This document shows positions 1 to 11,642 of a stretch of DNA of 64,000 nucleotides, one piece after another. Below the pieces are notes generated by a model. That model saw only the letters and a program-made list of their open reading frames with translations, had not been told where the DNA came from and did no database searches. Position numbers and translations under genes: made by a program. This stretch comes from Pseudoips prasinana (Eukaryota > Arthropoda > Insecta > Lepidoptera > Nolidae), in contig OX621243.1 in NCBI GenBank assembly GCA_951640165.1, positions 682,001 to 746,000 of the forward strand, in the 5' to 3' direction. The stretch's first letter is position 1. The number at the start of each line of letters is the position of its first letter.

Positions 1-136
1 GTAGCTTGATGTGCTGGCTGGCGTGTGTACTTTACAGTATCGTCATTACGTAGATAGTAAAGGCGTTCTAGAGGTGCAATGACTATCGTAACGGCAACTG
101 TATCTTTACACTTATCTCTTTCATTGCTTTTACTTA

Positions 137-386
137 GACGGTCACCGTAGCCTAGTTGGTAGTGCTCCTGCCTACGAAGCTAGTGGTCCTGGGTTCGAAT
201 TCCGGTAAGTGCAAATATTTGTGTGATGAGCACGCATATTTGATTCTGAGTCATGGATGTTTTCTATGTATTTAAGTATTTATCTATTTATATAAGTATG
301 TATATCGTCGCCTGGTACCCATAGTACAAGCTTCGCTTAGTTTGGGGCTAGGATGATCTGTGTGACATTGTCCCTAGATATTATTG
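137..386 (+). mobile_element. tRNA-derived SINE, family 1
   Basis: The head looks like a tRNA promoter: an A-box-like stretch (gcctagttggtag) is followed about 40 bases later by a B-box-like stretch (ggttcgaattcc). The body carries the line of short motifs seen in the other family 1 copies here (atttgtgtg, then a 'gtatgtat' block, then 'agcttagtttgggg'), and it ends at tccctagatattatt. SINEs are transcribed by RNA polymerase III from the internal boxes and depend on LINE enzymes to move. This copy is diverged and no clear flanking duplication was found. Confidence 0.7.
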
Positions 387-1399
387 CTAGGTTATTTGAA
401 TGAAGAAAATTAGCTAGATGTTATCTCTTGTGCTAATGTATCACGGGTGGGCCAATTAGATATCATTGCTATGCACCCGCGCCGCGCCGTATCGCCCCGT
501 ATTGTTAGTTCGTCCCGCATACAGATCGTCATGCGATGTAGACTTTTGGACTACGAGACCTGGCAATATTATTATAGAGTATTTAACAGAAGACTTACTT
601 CCAAATTTTTCTATGCATTAAGTCTTTCTGAAAAACTTTTAGTGAAAAAAAAAAATATTAATTATATTTTTGATAGGTATCGTGTTTGATATCAAATGAA
701 ACGTCTTGGTAGACGGGGGAATAGAGATGGGAACAGTATTTCACGCTTCTATTCCCCTCTGGGTTTCTATTCACCCCGTTTTACTCACTATTTACAATAT
801 TTAATCGCCACGTTTTCGGAAAATAGCTGTTATATTTGTGACTTTCTTAACTATACCATGGCATTTTATTTGTCGTGGCTGATTGTTGCAATACCAACTG
901 CGATATTTAGCGTACTTGTGATTGACCTCTCAATTCCCAATAATCGTTTATGACAGTTTCAAGTCTGTCGCAAGCGATTAGAGTAGCATTGAGATGTCAG
1001 CAATTTCAATTTACGACACTGAGGCCGGATGTTGAAAGCAGACTAATTACTCCTTAAACAATGAGTGCTGCTAAAAATAGCATCTTGTATCCGTTTCTAG
1101 AGGCGGTAATCACTTTGTGCCAATAAAAATATGAGTTAATTGATACAATGGGGCGCCGCACCGAGCCGCCTCCATGCCGCTGGTTACGCAGCCAGAGACA
1201 ACGTGATAAGACGCTGATGGCAAATATGCGAAAAAAGCCGCTTCATACCGGTATATATTTCGGCTTTATTTAGTAACATTTTCATGAACAAACGAACTTT
1301 AATCTGCTTATCATATGGATTGAAATTATAATATGCCTGATACCTTTGCATAAGTATGCGCCAGTTTGTAGACACTAAATCTGTAAATTTAGGACATCG
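387..1399. other. No recognised gene
   Basis: The segment around 470-560 is more GC-rich than its surroundings and two short open frames occur between 447 and 953, but they have no recognisable domain and I do not accept them as genes. The rest is AT-rich with no repeat I can name. Confidence 0.5.
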
Positions 1400-1411
1400 T
1401 GCAATCACGCA

Positions 1412-1679
1412 AAGAAAGAAGATTGACCAAAGAAGTATACCTGGCCTGTGTGAATGGAACAACCGGAAGGGAAGACCTCGTCGAACATTCTCTGACCAAA
1501 TCGGAGACGTTCTCACCAAAGGGCAGGTCAGAAGTACCCTGAACCGGCGAGCATGTATGAACAATATAATGACAGTAATCGAGGCAAAAGACGTGTGCAA
1601 AGATCGTGACAAATGGAAATCCATTGTCTCTGCCTACCCCTCTGGGAAACAGGCGTGAGTCTATGGATGTATGTATGTA
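1412..1679 (+). mobile_element. 5'-truncated RTE-type LINE tail, copy 1
   Basis: This is the last ~270 bases of an RTE-like retrotransposon. It encodes the same C-terminal stretch as the longer copy at 23605-24486 ([12 protein letters not shown], then a YPSGKQA end) and finishes in a short ATGT repeat. The flanks carry a direct duplication, tgcaatcacgca, at about 1400-1411 and 1680-1691, as expected for target-primed reverse transcription. The frame is open to its natural stop at 1656-1658. Only the extreme C-terminus remains, so no enzyme can be made. Confidence 0.85.
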
Positions 1680-1760
1680 TGCAATCACGCATCTCACACA
1701 CGCGGAGTTATACCATCTCGCTCCGATCATACGCGGTGACAATACGGCGGTGACACGGTA

Positions 1761-3986
1761 TTGTGCGTTACGGCTAAGAAAACACGTCAATATGCAGTGT
1801 CAACAATTACGAAAATAGACTTCACAAACCTAGACAAAGATCTCATAAAAATTAACTTTGACCCTATATATGATTTAACAGACCCAAATTTATCATTAAA
1901 TTACTTTACAAATAGTCTTCAACACGCAATTATAAACAATACTAAACACATTACTCTATCTAAACGTCACAAAATTATAAAACCATGGATGACACAGGGG
2001 TTACTACGGTGTATAAGAAATAGGGATAAGTTGCACTTGAAATCAAAACGCGCAGCAGAGAATTTCATACTAAAAGTAACATACACGCGATACAGAAACT
2101 TTTGCAATGCGTTGCTAAAAAAAGTTAAAATGGAGTATGATAAAAATCAACTACAAAATGCACAAGGAGATAATAAAAAACTATGGAAAGCAATAAAAGA
2201 CATCACAAATACAACAAAAGTAATAAATCATCCAAAAGAGCTACTAACGCTATCGACCACTCCTGAAAACTCATTAAATGAAGTAAACAACTATTTTATA
2301 AACGTAGGAAGTTCATTAGCAAACAATTTACACCAAAAAAATACGCATACCATACCCAGTAATGAAACAAATACAGCCACAACTACCAGCAGTAGTCTGA
2401 ACTCTTTTGCTCTCATAGACACAAGCGAAGGGGAGGTAGAACGTCTCATTCTCGACTCAAAATCAGACTGTGCAAGTGGTGGGGATAATATTAGTAATAA
2501 ATTTTTGAAAACCTATATAAACATCATTGTACCACCTCTTACAAAGATCATAAATGACTGTCTGCAAAATGGAGTGTTCCCCGACGTCCTTAAAAAGACA
2601 GAAGTTTGTCCAATCTATAAGAGTGGGGACAGAAATCGTATCAACAATTATAGACCTATATCTATTTTACCAGCACTATCAAAAATAATAGAAAAAATTA
2701 TAAATTCACGATTAGTTAATTATTTAGAAAAAAATAACTTGCTTTCAGTTAACCAATACGGTTTTCGACAGGGAAAATCAACTGAGCAAGCTGTTAACAA
2801 ACTTATTAAATTTGTTGTCTCTAACTTAGATAAAAAGAAAAAATGTCTGACTATCTTTCTAGATCTTGCTAAGGCATTTGATACGATTTCTGTTTCCCTC
2901 TTACTAGAAAAACTCGAAAGATTGGGAGTTAGAGGTACACAGCTGAAACTTTTTTCTAGTTACCTGAGTGGCCGGTCTCAGTGTGTCCGAGTAGGAAAAT
3001 ATAAAAGTTCTCATCTCATGGTCACTCACGGCGTACCACAAGGCAGCATACTTGGACCTACGTTATTTCTTATATATATAGATGGTCTCACGAGTCTTGA
3101 AGTTACCCATGGGGAAATCATATCTTTTGCAGATGATACTGCCCTTACTTTTGCTGCTAATACATGGGAAGAGGCTTTCAGTGCTGCACAGCGGGGCTTC
3201 GATACCTTGAGAAAGTGGCTTCAGAGAAATATTCTCACATTAAATGTCGACAAAACCAAGTATATCTGCTTTAGCATAAAAAAATTAACTGAGGATGGCA
3301 TCGTGCAAAATATCACATCGCACGAGTGTCTCTCCGAAAAAAATTGCAACTGTCTTCCACTGGAACGAGTCGATACAATAAAATATTTAGGAGTTAACAT
3401 AGACAGCAATCTACATTTCAAAGAACACATTAGGTTGCTATGCGGTAGAATTAGAAAGCTGATATATATATTTAAAAACTTAAGGCACATTGCTGACTTT
3501 AAGTTGCTAAAGCAGATATACTATGCCCTCTGTCAATCACTTCTTACATATTGCCTATCATCTTCGGGAGGAACGTCAAAAACCACTTTTAAGGCTATCG
3601 AGGTGGCCCAGCGTGCAGTACTGAAAGTCGCTACGTTCAAGCCCATTAGATTCTCTACAACAACATTATATGAAAAATGGGAGGTTTTGACCGTGAGACA
3701 ATTATACATGTTAAGCGTTGTCCTCCTACAACACAGTAAGTTAAGTTACACACCATTACTCCTACAAAAACGAAGAAAAGACATAGTATGCGAGAGAACT
3801 AAGCTGTCTAACACTACATTTTGTCAACGATTTGCCCACTCCATTGGACCATTACTTTACAATAGGTTGAACAGAATTCTAAACATATACCCATTAACAA
3901 AAATACAATGTAAGAAGAAACTTACCGAATACCTGAAAAGTCTTACCTATGAACAGACTGAACTCCTACTGCAAATAACATCCTAA
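1761..3986 (+). CDS. Reverse transcriptase part of a CR1/Jockey-group LINE ORF2 (5'-truncated)
   Basis: An open frame of about 740 codons encodes the endonuclease-RT linker and the whole reverse transcriptase of a non-LTR retrotransposon. In order it shows a basic linker (KPWMTQGLLRCIRNRDKLHLK, about residues 75-95), the RT signature NNYRPISILPALSKIIEKI (near 295), the catalytic DLAKAFDT (D at about 368), HGVPQGSILGP (near 428) and FADDT (456-460) with the catalytic Asp pair. The apurinic-type endonuclease expected before the linker is missing and the frame opens on a TTG in flanking DNA, so this is a 5'-truncated copy without its own start codon. No stop or frameshift breaks the RT, so the insertion is recent. 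The enzyme would copy its own RNA at a nicked chromosomal site. The clade (CR1, Daphne or Jockey) is inferred from overall motif spacing. Confidence 0.85.
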   Translation: MCVTAKKTRQYAVSTITKIDFTNLDKDLIKINFDPIYDLTDPNLSLNYFTNSLQHAIINNTKHITLSKRHKIIKPWMTQGLLRCIRNRDKLHLKSKRAAENFILKVTYTRYRNFCNALLKKVKMEYDKNQLQNAQGDNKKLWKAIKDITNTTKVINHPKELLTLSTTPENSLNEVNNYFINVGSSLANNLHQKNTHTIPSNETNTATTTSSSLNSFALIDTSEGEVERLILDSKSDCASGGDNISNKFLKTYINIIVPPLTKIINDCLQNGVFPDVLKKTEVCPIYKSGDRNRINNYRPISILPALSKIIEKIINSRLVNYLEKNNLLSVNQYGFRQGKSTEQAVNKLIKFVVSNLDKKKKCLTIFLDLAKAFDTISVSLLLEKLERLGVRGTQLKLFSSYLSGRSQCVRVGKYKSSHLMVTHGVPQGSILGPTLFLIYIDGLTSLEVTHGEIISFADDTALTFAANTWEEAFSAAQRGFDTLRKWLQRNILTLNVDKTKYICFSIKKLTEDGIVQNITSHECLSEKNCNCLPLERVDTIKYLGVNIDSNLHFKEHIRLLCGRIRKLIYIFKNLRHIADFKLLKQIYYALCQSLLTYCLSSSGGTSKTTFKAIEVAQRAVLKVATFKPIRFSTTTLYEKWEVLTVRQLYMLSVVLLQHSKLSYTPLLLQKRRKDIVCERTKLSNTTFCQRFAHSIGPLLYNRLNRILNIYPLTKIQCKKKLTEYLKSLTYEQTELLLQITS

Positions 3987-4499
3987 AAAACCTAAGCAAT
4001 ACGATAGTACATACATTTCTCATAAAACACACACACTCACACAAACGCCCACATGCTCACTCACATTACTACACAAAACATAACACTACACAATATCACA
4101 CACAACACCACACACAACCTCTTACACACCAGTCACATACATTCTCATCCCACACAAATAAGAGGACCTGCATGCAAACACTACACAAACGTTTTTATTA
4201 TGTTTTACTTTTCTTTTAATTCCTTTTGCATTGTAAGAAAATACATTACAAATTATTAATTTGATTATATTCAGGATATAACATGTAACATATAATTATG
4301 ATATTATGTAAATGGCTTAAATAAATGTACAATACTCGAGGGGTTGGGCGCTGATAGCCGAAATACAGGCTCTGCCTAGTTCGGCTACAGATGACTACCA
4401 TTTAATCTGACCTAAATTAGCCTGTTAAAATATTTTGTACTTAGGCTTAAGTTTTTTGAACAATAAACATTATTATTATTATTATTATTATAATAATAT
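1786..4499 (+). mobile_element. 5'-truncated CR1/Jockey-group LINE (LINE-1 of this window)
   Basis: The element runs from inside the endonuclease-RT linker through the RT and a ~500-base 3' UTR to an (ATT)n tail at about 4468-4490. The 3' UTR has a CA-rich stretch (4025-4140), a short stem-loop at 4355-4387 and an AATAAA signal just before the tail. ATT-repeat tails in place of poly(A) are known from CR1- and L2-type LINEs. I could not define a clear target-site duplication, so the 5' junction is approximate. Confidence 0.75.
4355..4387 (+). other. 3' UTR stem-loop of LINE-1
   Basis: tagccgaa (4355-4362) pairs perfectly with ttcggcta (4380-4387). Inside the loop aggc can pair with gcct. Hairpins near the 3' end of LINE RNA often serve as the recognition site for the element's own reverse transcriptase, so a similar role is a reasonable inference here. 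Confidence 0.5.
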
Positions 4500-4530
4500 A
4501 GTAATAATTTTCGCGGTGGGCCCTTAAGCG

Positions 4531-4640
4531 TTGCAGCACGTATGGCGCAGTGGTTAATGCAGGTCCTCTTCTTATTCGTGACGTACATATAGTGTTCGTG
4601 TTCTGATTCTGGACGTGTATTATCTGTTCCTTCACTCTAT
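4531..4640 (+). mobile_element. Diverged SINE family 2 head
   Basis: The stretch gcacgtatggcgcagtggtt resembles the tRNA-like head of the family 2 SINEs seen in reverse at 11441, 20404 and 44147. It is followed by a weak match to the family body (gttctgattctggacgtg). No B box remains clear. Confidence 0.4.
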
Positions 4641-4845
4641 ACTTCTAACTGACTCATGCTTCATTAGATCTAAATTTCACAAATGTTGCTGAACTCGGGA
4701 GGGTGTACAAGTTAATTTCTGTCAATTATGAATTAAACACGAGCCGACATCTAAACATAGGCTCATTATCTGCTGCTCCACACGTTTCTACCATTAGATC
4801 TGTAACGCGAATCAAAATTTAAGGCACTTCAACTTATAGAGTCGG

Positions 4846-4940
4846 GACGTAATTTGTGTCTGTCTGTTATATGTTTGTAAAGTACCCCGCGACACAGGGA
4901 TTATTATACTTAGTGCGGGCGTTGTCAATTTAAAAAAAAA
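4846..4940 (+). mobile_element. SINE family 2 3' fragment
   Basis: This matches the 3' portion of family 2 SINEs: gtttgtaaagtaccccgcg, then agtgcgggcgttgtcaatt and a run of nine A. The tRNA-like head is absent. Confidence 0.65.
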
Positions 4941-5485
4941 TACAAGGATCTTCTCTATTCATTCTATATTAGCTGTCCAAAAGAAAATCCCTAGTTTCCC
5001 TAATTCCAGCAATTGTGTCTCAAAACTAGTAATCCTGGGTGGCTACCTCCCCGAAGTATGTACAAAAACGTCACAATGTCAGAATGGGCAGAAGAACGGG
5101 GCCATTGATCGGTCCCGGGAAATTTGCACTAATTTACCTTTAAATAGGTACCACCGACGGTGACCGCCGGCGATGATCACCATTAATATTCTAAGCTTCC
5201 AGAGAAGCGTGTCGACTGTTTACCACATTGTATAGATCTTACTTAAATTTACATTTAATCACGGCATACGGGGTTCACGCAGTTTCATTAAGTGCGTATT
5301 TTAAATGTTATTATGAAATAACAGCCAGTAATGCCAATTTTAATATATCTATTTACAAAATTACAATTATTTCCTTCAATTCTTACAGCATAAACAAGTT
5401 CTGGGTCTAAAATTAAATGGTGGCAAGACGATCTTTGAATTAGTCGATATATTTATAATGGATGGATGGATGCTGGATGTAATTT
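4941..5485. other. No recognised gene
   Basis: This is AT-rich sequence apart from a GC-richer patch at about 5090-5180. I see no coding signal or named repeat. Confidence 0.4.
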
Positions 5486-5578
5486 GTATCCGTCTATTAA
5501 ATGTTTGTAAAGTACCCCGCGACACAAGGATAGTCCCTGTGTCGCGGGGTACTTTACAAACATTTAAAAGACGGATAC
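5486..5578. repeat. Long palindrome built from SINE family 2 tail
   Basis: Positions 5486-5530 and 5534-5578 are reverse complements over 45 bases with two mismatches, separated by only three bases (tag). Both arms contain the family 2 tail motif (gtttgtaaagtaccccgcg on the left, its complement on the right). Either two SINE tails met head to head or one tail was copied back onto itself. Confidence 0.9.
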
Positions 5579-5978
5579 TTTCTACAGGATTCCCTAGTGC
5601 GAGAGTATTAAAGAGCGGATTTTTTTTGTATTCTTACCACATGTTTATAGCACAGTCAACAATGTATCAAATTGTTGAAATTCTTACTAGAAAGACATTT
5701 CATGTATAGTTGGACTCACAAATATTAATTTTGAAGACCGGCTCAGTCAAAAATAAGTTCCAATTTGGGGGCATTTTTATATAATAATAATATTTTTTAT
5801 TCACTAAAAATGTGTACAAAACGTTATAGTATGTGTGAGCTTGTTATAAAATCTCTTTGGCTATAGTATTTGTATCTGGCTGGTTTTGGTATCTTTGAAA
5901 GTTTTAATTTTAAAGAACGTAATTCCAAATTCAAATTAGTAAAATGTGTGATTTTCATTTGTTTTACGTATTGTCAAG
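5579..5978. other. Probable 5' part of a mariner relic and flank
   Basis: The region just upstream of the mori-type mariner frame is AT-rich and probably includes that element's 5' untranslated part. I could not place its terminal inverted repeat. Confidence 0.35.
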
Positions 5979-6735
5979 ATGAGAGAATCTAATGAAGAAA
6001 TTGGATACATTTTAAAATTTTACTATAAAATAGGTAAAAATTCGAATCAAACCGCGAAAAAAAAATTAAAAATTAGGATACACAAAAAATTTCGATATTT
6101 GGGTACTTCACGAGTACACGGTTCATGTTTGATGTTTGTGATTCTTTGTTACTACGTAATGAAACCGAACCATTTTTGAAGAAGCTGATAACTGGTGATA
6201 AAATCTCGATCACATACGACAAGAACGTGCGAAAAAGGTCATGGTCAAAGGCCGGTCAGGCTTCACAGACTGTGGCGAAACCAAGGTGATGCTGTGTGTG
6301 TGGTGGGATTGGAAGGGCATTATTCAGTATGAGCTGTTACCACCAGGCAGGACAATTGATTCTGAACTCGACTCCGAACAACTGATGAGATTAAAGCAAG
6401 AAGTTGAGAGAATGCGGCCGGAATTAATCAACAGAAGGGGTTTGGTTTTTCATCATGATAACGCTAGACCTCACACATCTTTAGCCACTCAGCAAAAATT
6501 AAGAGAGTTAGGCTGGGAGGTGTTAATGCATCCGCCGTATAGTTCTGACCATCAGATTTCTACCTGTTTCGGTCCCTTCAGAATTCTTTAGGCACTGTCA
6601 GGTTAACATCACGAGAGGACTGCCAAAACCACTTGTCGCGGTATTTTGATCAGAAGTCCCAAAATTTGTATACCAATGGGATCATGTCCCTACCTACAAC
6701 ATGGCAAAACGCTATCGAACAAAAGGGTACCTACA
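5979..6735 (+). pseudogene. mori-type mariner transposase relic
   Basis: Pieces of one mariner transposase occur in order. 5979-6060 encodes an N-terminal helix-turn-helix start (MRESNEEIGYILKFYYK), normally the DNA-binding domain. About 6105-6240 carries a decayed stretch ending at what should be the first catalytic site (ITGDEKW in the family, read here as TGDKIS). 6241-6580 encodes LMLCVWWDWKG-like sequence and HHDNARPHTS with the second catalytic Asp. The motif after PPYS is garbled and the frame shifts near 6550, although the C-terminal end (WQNAIEQKGTYI-like) is still visible at about 6698-6735. Most of the segment between the first helix-turn-helix and the catalytic core is deleted. 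The element cannot encode an active enzyme. Placement in the Bombyx mori mariner group is by motif resemblance. Confidence 0.8.
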
Positions 6736-8086
6736 TACTTTAGTTAAATGTAAACAAACTATGTTAGAAAATGTTTTGAAATTTCTTAAAAAATGCGAAG
6801 AAACTTTTTTCCAACCTATTATTTATGAAAATTTCAAACGCCTAATTAGGTATTCAGCTAACGTTTTGGTTTTTAGTAATTATGTTGCCACTTCGTACAA
6901 ATGTAAGTAATAACTTGTACTTAATTTAAAATAAACGTTACCTAATTGCTTCAATCAATAATTCCAGTTATTCAATGAACTAAATGTTTGATGCCTATCA
7001 GTACCCAAACTTACAAATTACTATCAATTAATTACAAATGCGACTGAATAATTCCACGATTTCAATCGCTTTCCCTCAATTACACTCATTAGTATCGTTC
7101 AATTCATCAAGTGATCAACAAATTATGTGTTTTTAATTCCGTCAAGTGGCAGTGGCGACCCCCATGGCCAAATGTTTACGTTTTCAATTAGCGCGGTAAT
7201 GTCCTGCTGTTATTTATTGATATCATGATATGTGGGAGTTTTTTAGCCGGAGGGCGACAGGAATTAGCCCTTTTGGTTAACAAATGGACGTTAATCTGGA
7301 CAACACACGAAATATAAATGAGTACCTAAAAAATGTGATGAATATTTAGTTTAGTTTTAAGATCAACTTTATTTAGTTGGGTGATAGATAATTCGACACA
7401 TAATACAACTTGTTTAATACAAAAATATATGATTGTTGTCTAATAGTGTTTACTTTACATGTCATATATTTTTTTTAATTAGTCTCATAAATTGTAGTCC
7501 TATTGATATTACTAGGTATTTAGGTTATTCCAAATTAAATGGGAATAGCTCATTACTACCTAGTTCTATCCGAAGTTCTATTCCAACTTACATATATAAG
7601 GCCATTGCCACACTACTTATTGCTACTACGTTTGGAAACATTTGTAAAAAAGCTAAAGGTAAATAGATATCCGTTATTATAATAACTTTATTGTACCAAG
7701 TATTGTGTCTTGGAGAAAATCATTGCATACACAATTAGTGTCTTTCACGTAATTTTTCGACATTGTTACTAGAAGACACCAAGCTTCAAAGGAGTATCAA
7801 AGCTCTACCTCTCAGGCACTACAACTCAGGTCAGTTTAATGATAATTTATGGTCAACAGTTTCAAAGGCTAAAGGGGAATGCCCAAGTGACTATGGAACT
7901 TAGTATCGGTGCAAACATTATTGTGCCTGGATGAAAACTACTTTTCTATGCTGGGATTAATATATACTTTCAACTAAAATTAACATGATTTATGTAATTT
8001 GCCGGGTTTCAAGGAAAGAGATGGGTGAACATAGAACATCTTAAGTAAAGAAACGTTGGTTGCCGACTAGTTTATAGGCAAATTAT
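6736..8086. other. No recognised gene
   Basis: This is AT-rich DNA. A short open frame at 7433-7666 has no domain and I do not accept it as a gene. The first part may hold the 3' end of the mariner relic. Confidence 0.4.
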
Positions 8087-8122
8087 GACTTTAGTAATAT
8101 TACCCATAATATTACTAAAGTC
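8087..8122. repeat. Perfect hairpin 1 of a pair
   Basis: A 16-base arm (8087-8102) pairs perfectly with 8107-8122 across a four-base ccca loop. The next hairpin abuts it directly. Confidence 0.9.
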
Positions 8123-8174
8123 TCCGTTGAGATTAGCCGCCTCTACCCCAGTAGAGGCGGCTAATCTCAACGGA
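8123..8174. repeat. Perfect hairpin 2 of a pair
   Basis: A 24-base GC-rich arm (8123-8146) pairs perfectly with 8151-8174 across a four-base ccca loop, the same loop as in the adjacent hairpin. Confidence 0.9.
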
Positions 8175-10409
8175 GTCTAGCCTACTAAGCAGGATATATT
8201 GTAGTCCATGTGCAATCATAGGTGCACTTCTATTTCATCGCTCTGATTGTCTAATGGGGCAGCGATCCTGAGACAGCTTAGGCACAGGATAGACGGCTTC
8301 ATATGCTTTCGAGACATGTTAGTATAATACCAGCACCTTCCTGTCTCCGGGCTTCATCTTTTTAAATAAAACAAAGCCTATATCAGGTGAGAGAATTGTG
8401 TAAATTGGTCCAGTAGTCTGAGAATTTACTTCATATACAAAACATAGCAAGTATCTCTTTATAATATTAGTTTGGGTTGACATTTGAAAGAAATACTCAT
8501 TTCAGTGAATGTGCATTTTTTATTTACAACAAAAATACAGAGAACGGTAGGTTTTAGTAGTAACGAAATCCAAGTAGTTAGAATGTCGATATTATCATTG
8601 ACTTCGCACAATGACTGCCAACTTCCATGCCGCAATCGGAGTGAATAGGTGAACTGTACTATCCATAATGAATTTAAGTCTCCCGTCTCAAAATCATTTT
8701 TCACAATAAGGAGTCTCTGTCTCAGATTACAGTTATTAGCGTAATGGAGTCTCTTTCTCAAAGTCACTCGAGTTGTTGCGAATAATCCACAACTGCACAC
8801 ACAAGAAATATCAAAACATTCGCCAAACACTATGATAAAAACCAGTTGTGACTTGCGATGGCACATAACGTCAAAGATCACTTAAGTGTTGCCAAAAATA
8901 TTAATCAGATATCGATGTTTTTATCGATTTGCTTGTCATGTGTCATTCCTTTTATATGTTCGTGTTTTTATATTCGAGCATTTAGAAAATAAAAGAAATT
9001 AATAGTAAAAGAAATAATAGTAATAAATCTATAATTAGTTTAGGTTGAACAAAAATAATGTTTCAGTTGGAATATGGCTTAGTGGTCTAGGTTATTTCAC
9101 AAAGCAGGTGAACCCGCACCACAACGCATCGAAAATGAATAGACTTAAGAATATTTAGCGCTAATTTACCATTACTAAGTGCAATTGGCCATTTTATTGC
9201 GTAGTAACATCACTAATTTGACTGAAATAAATCCTTATTTCTTTTTTGTCCATCGATTATTGACCTTAAATATTCCGAATGAATTTATTTTCATTTGCGG
9301 CAACATTTTGTTAATGGCGCCGCTTGTTTATAATGCAAAAGCAATAAAAGGACTTATAATTGTTTTTTATTTTATCCGGCAAATGTGTAACTCCATATTA
9401 TAGTACTAAATTATGATAATTAAAAATAGGATTTTTACTTATAATGTTCATGTGGCACAACTTAGTTTTAAACGATACTGTCTATGGGCATTTGACTTTG
9501 AGGCAAGAAAATCAGTCAATTTTTGTTTGACATGGATTTCTACTAATTACACTAAATTCTTAACTAGAGTGGATACTGCGTCTCAAATTTTTCTGGTAGC
9601 CGAATTAATGTACTTAATACGCTTTCATATTTAGCTGTCGTATCCGTCTTAATTACCTATTTTAATTTTTCTTGTAAATGTGCAGCAATGAGAATGGTCT
9701 ACATCTTGCGGTCACGTCCTACATCCTAGTAGGTATATAAAATACAAAATCGTATGGTGTGGTGGCTCCTGGTCTGTAACACGCATTCAACCAAGTAACA
9801 GTACTTAATCGTATCCGACCATCAATGAATTAGAATTGTAAGGACTCCCAATTAAAGCTTAATTTATTTATTAGTTCAATTCTGTGTGGCAACCAGATCG
9901 CATTCGTATCAATTGTGCATCATTTAGGAATCGATGCGCCACACCAATTGACCACCATCAGATAAGCATGCCGATTGATTACTGCTGAGTTAAATAGTCA
10001 GACAACATCACCGGTATTATTATTCAATGCCTACTATCTGATCCTTTAGACGTCGGTCCTGTTCAAATTACGACAATGTTTGACGGACGGTCGGTTGGCG
10101 TCGTTGTGCACGTCTATTTACATGTCTATTTAGCCTGATGAATGAAATATTTATTTGCTAAAATATGGGTACAGGTTTGTTAGGTACATTATAAACTTAT
10201 CCAACTATATTTGACATAGATATTTGTCGTGCAAAAATTTTAAACAATGTCAACTATAATATAAATAATTTAAAACAAATAAAATGTCAAACACAAAAAG
10301 ACGATACAAAATAGATAATAAAATAAAAACATTGTATGAGATAAAAACATTATATTAAAAATAAACAGAATTTGACGTGCTTGTATGTCAAATTTTAAAA
10401 CTTATATGG
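8175..10409. other. No recognised gene
   Basis: AT-rich throughout. The longest open stretch (8459-8881, minus strand, ~140 codons) begins on GTG and has no recognisable domain, so it is probably chance or part of an unknown repeat. No splice-and-frame pattern stood out. Confidence 0.4.
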
Positions 10410-10532
10410 GCAAAATTATCTATATAAGTATGTATTTACTGATTTCCATAGTACCAGCTCTGCTTAATTTGGATCAGATGGTCAATGAAATGTGTATGTC
10501 AGTAATGTCCCAGGATATTATTAATATCTTCA
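10410..10532 (+). mobile_element. SINE family 1 body and tail fragment
   Basis: Contains the family 1 landmarks tctatataagtatgtattta, the gctctgcttaatttgg block and the end aatgtcccaggatattatt. The tRNA-like head is missing. Confidence 0.65.
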
Positions 10533-11440
10533 AGGGTTTTTAATTAGTTATTTAAAAAAGCCGTCGTTTTGATTAGGAGTTGTGGTCGCGAGTTTACACA
10601 AAAATTGCATGGTAACAGCACCTAAAACCCAGATTTCCAAATTTCGTAGGAACGTCAGTTTTTTCTTTCAACCAAATGTTTTCTCGGACGATTGCGTCCA
10701 TCAAAAACACCCAAATCAGTTGAGTGATCTAATAAAGAAAGTGCACAACGCCGCTAGTAAGTATTCACTTCAAACATGCTGCAGTTATGTGAGTGTATAA
10801 GCGGCCAATGCAAATTAAAAATAAAGATCCTCCTTACGAATATTCGATCAGGTCACGTCTCCTGACGCGAGTTTAACATTTTTACCCATCCAAAAAAGTG
10901 CACAACGCCGCTAAAGAAGTTTTCATTTCAATAAAAATCATTAAATTATTAACAGTTCCAGTGTCACAAAGGATAGTCAACAATGACAGCCTCAAGGCAG
11001 ACTGATTGAGACGAACCAGATTTGTAGGTTGTAGGACCTATATCTTGAGCTCGGTATATTGAGTAACCCTTTCAGAGACCTTTCGAAGAATACACCCATA
11101 ATAATTAGTTTCTACATGGACAGTACATAAGATATCGTAATAGTTAAGATCATTAGAGCATAGCGTTGTTTAGCTCTATGTCCAGCTCACCTTGGGAAGA
11201 ACGTACCTCCAACTTGCTCCAACAACTACAGAATACCGTGCGTGTTACAAACATGCGTGTCGCAAGCGCCATAACCTACGTCAACCACTTAATAGTTTAC
11301 AGACTTGCTAGCATAAAAAATATTAAATAACACATTTAATCCAAGTTTGTGCCTGAACATAGTTATAAATCCTGAAGAAGAAGGGTGATTAACACTAAAT
11401 ACTTATTACTGAGATTATACTTATTTTTTGAGAAAAATAC
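10533..11440. other. No gene; a short repeated motif
   Basis: The motif gtgcacaacgccgct occurs twice (about 10741-10755 and 10898-10912), each followed by a loosely similar stretch, which suggests an old local duplication. Nothing else recognised. Confidence 0.4.
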
Positions 11441-11624
11441 TACGCCCACACTAGGGAAATTAATCCCTATGTTACGGCGTACCTTACAAAGATATAATTG
11501 ACGGACACAAAGCACATCCAGACTCAGAACAACTATTCATGGGTCACACAAATAGCTGCCCAGCGCGGGAATCGAACCCTTAAAGTGGTGAGGCGACTGT
11601 CTTAATCGCTGCGCCACTCGTGTA
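11441..11624 (-). mobile_element. SINE family 2, near full length
   Basis: On the minus strand a tRNA-like head (gagtggcgcagcgatta, then a B box in the complement of gcgggaatcgaacc) is followed by the family body (ccatgaatagttgttctgag) and the tail motif taaggtacgccgtaac, ending in the tagtgtgggcgta block. It is diverged from the copies at 20404 and 44147. Confidence 0.75.
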
Positions 11625-11642
11625 GTCAATTGTATATAAGTC

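Noticed and set aside
447..953. Two consecutive short frames near the window start
   Set aside because: No domain, no splice signals and no codon bias. The second is interrupted by AT-rich low-complexity sequence.
8459..8881. A 140-codon minus-strand open frame
   Set aside because: No ATG start, no recognisable domain, composition like the flanks.
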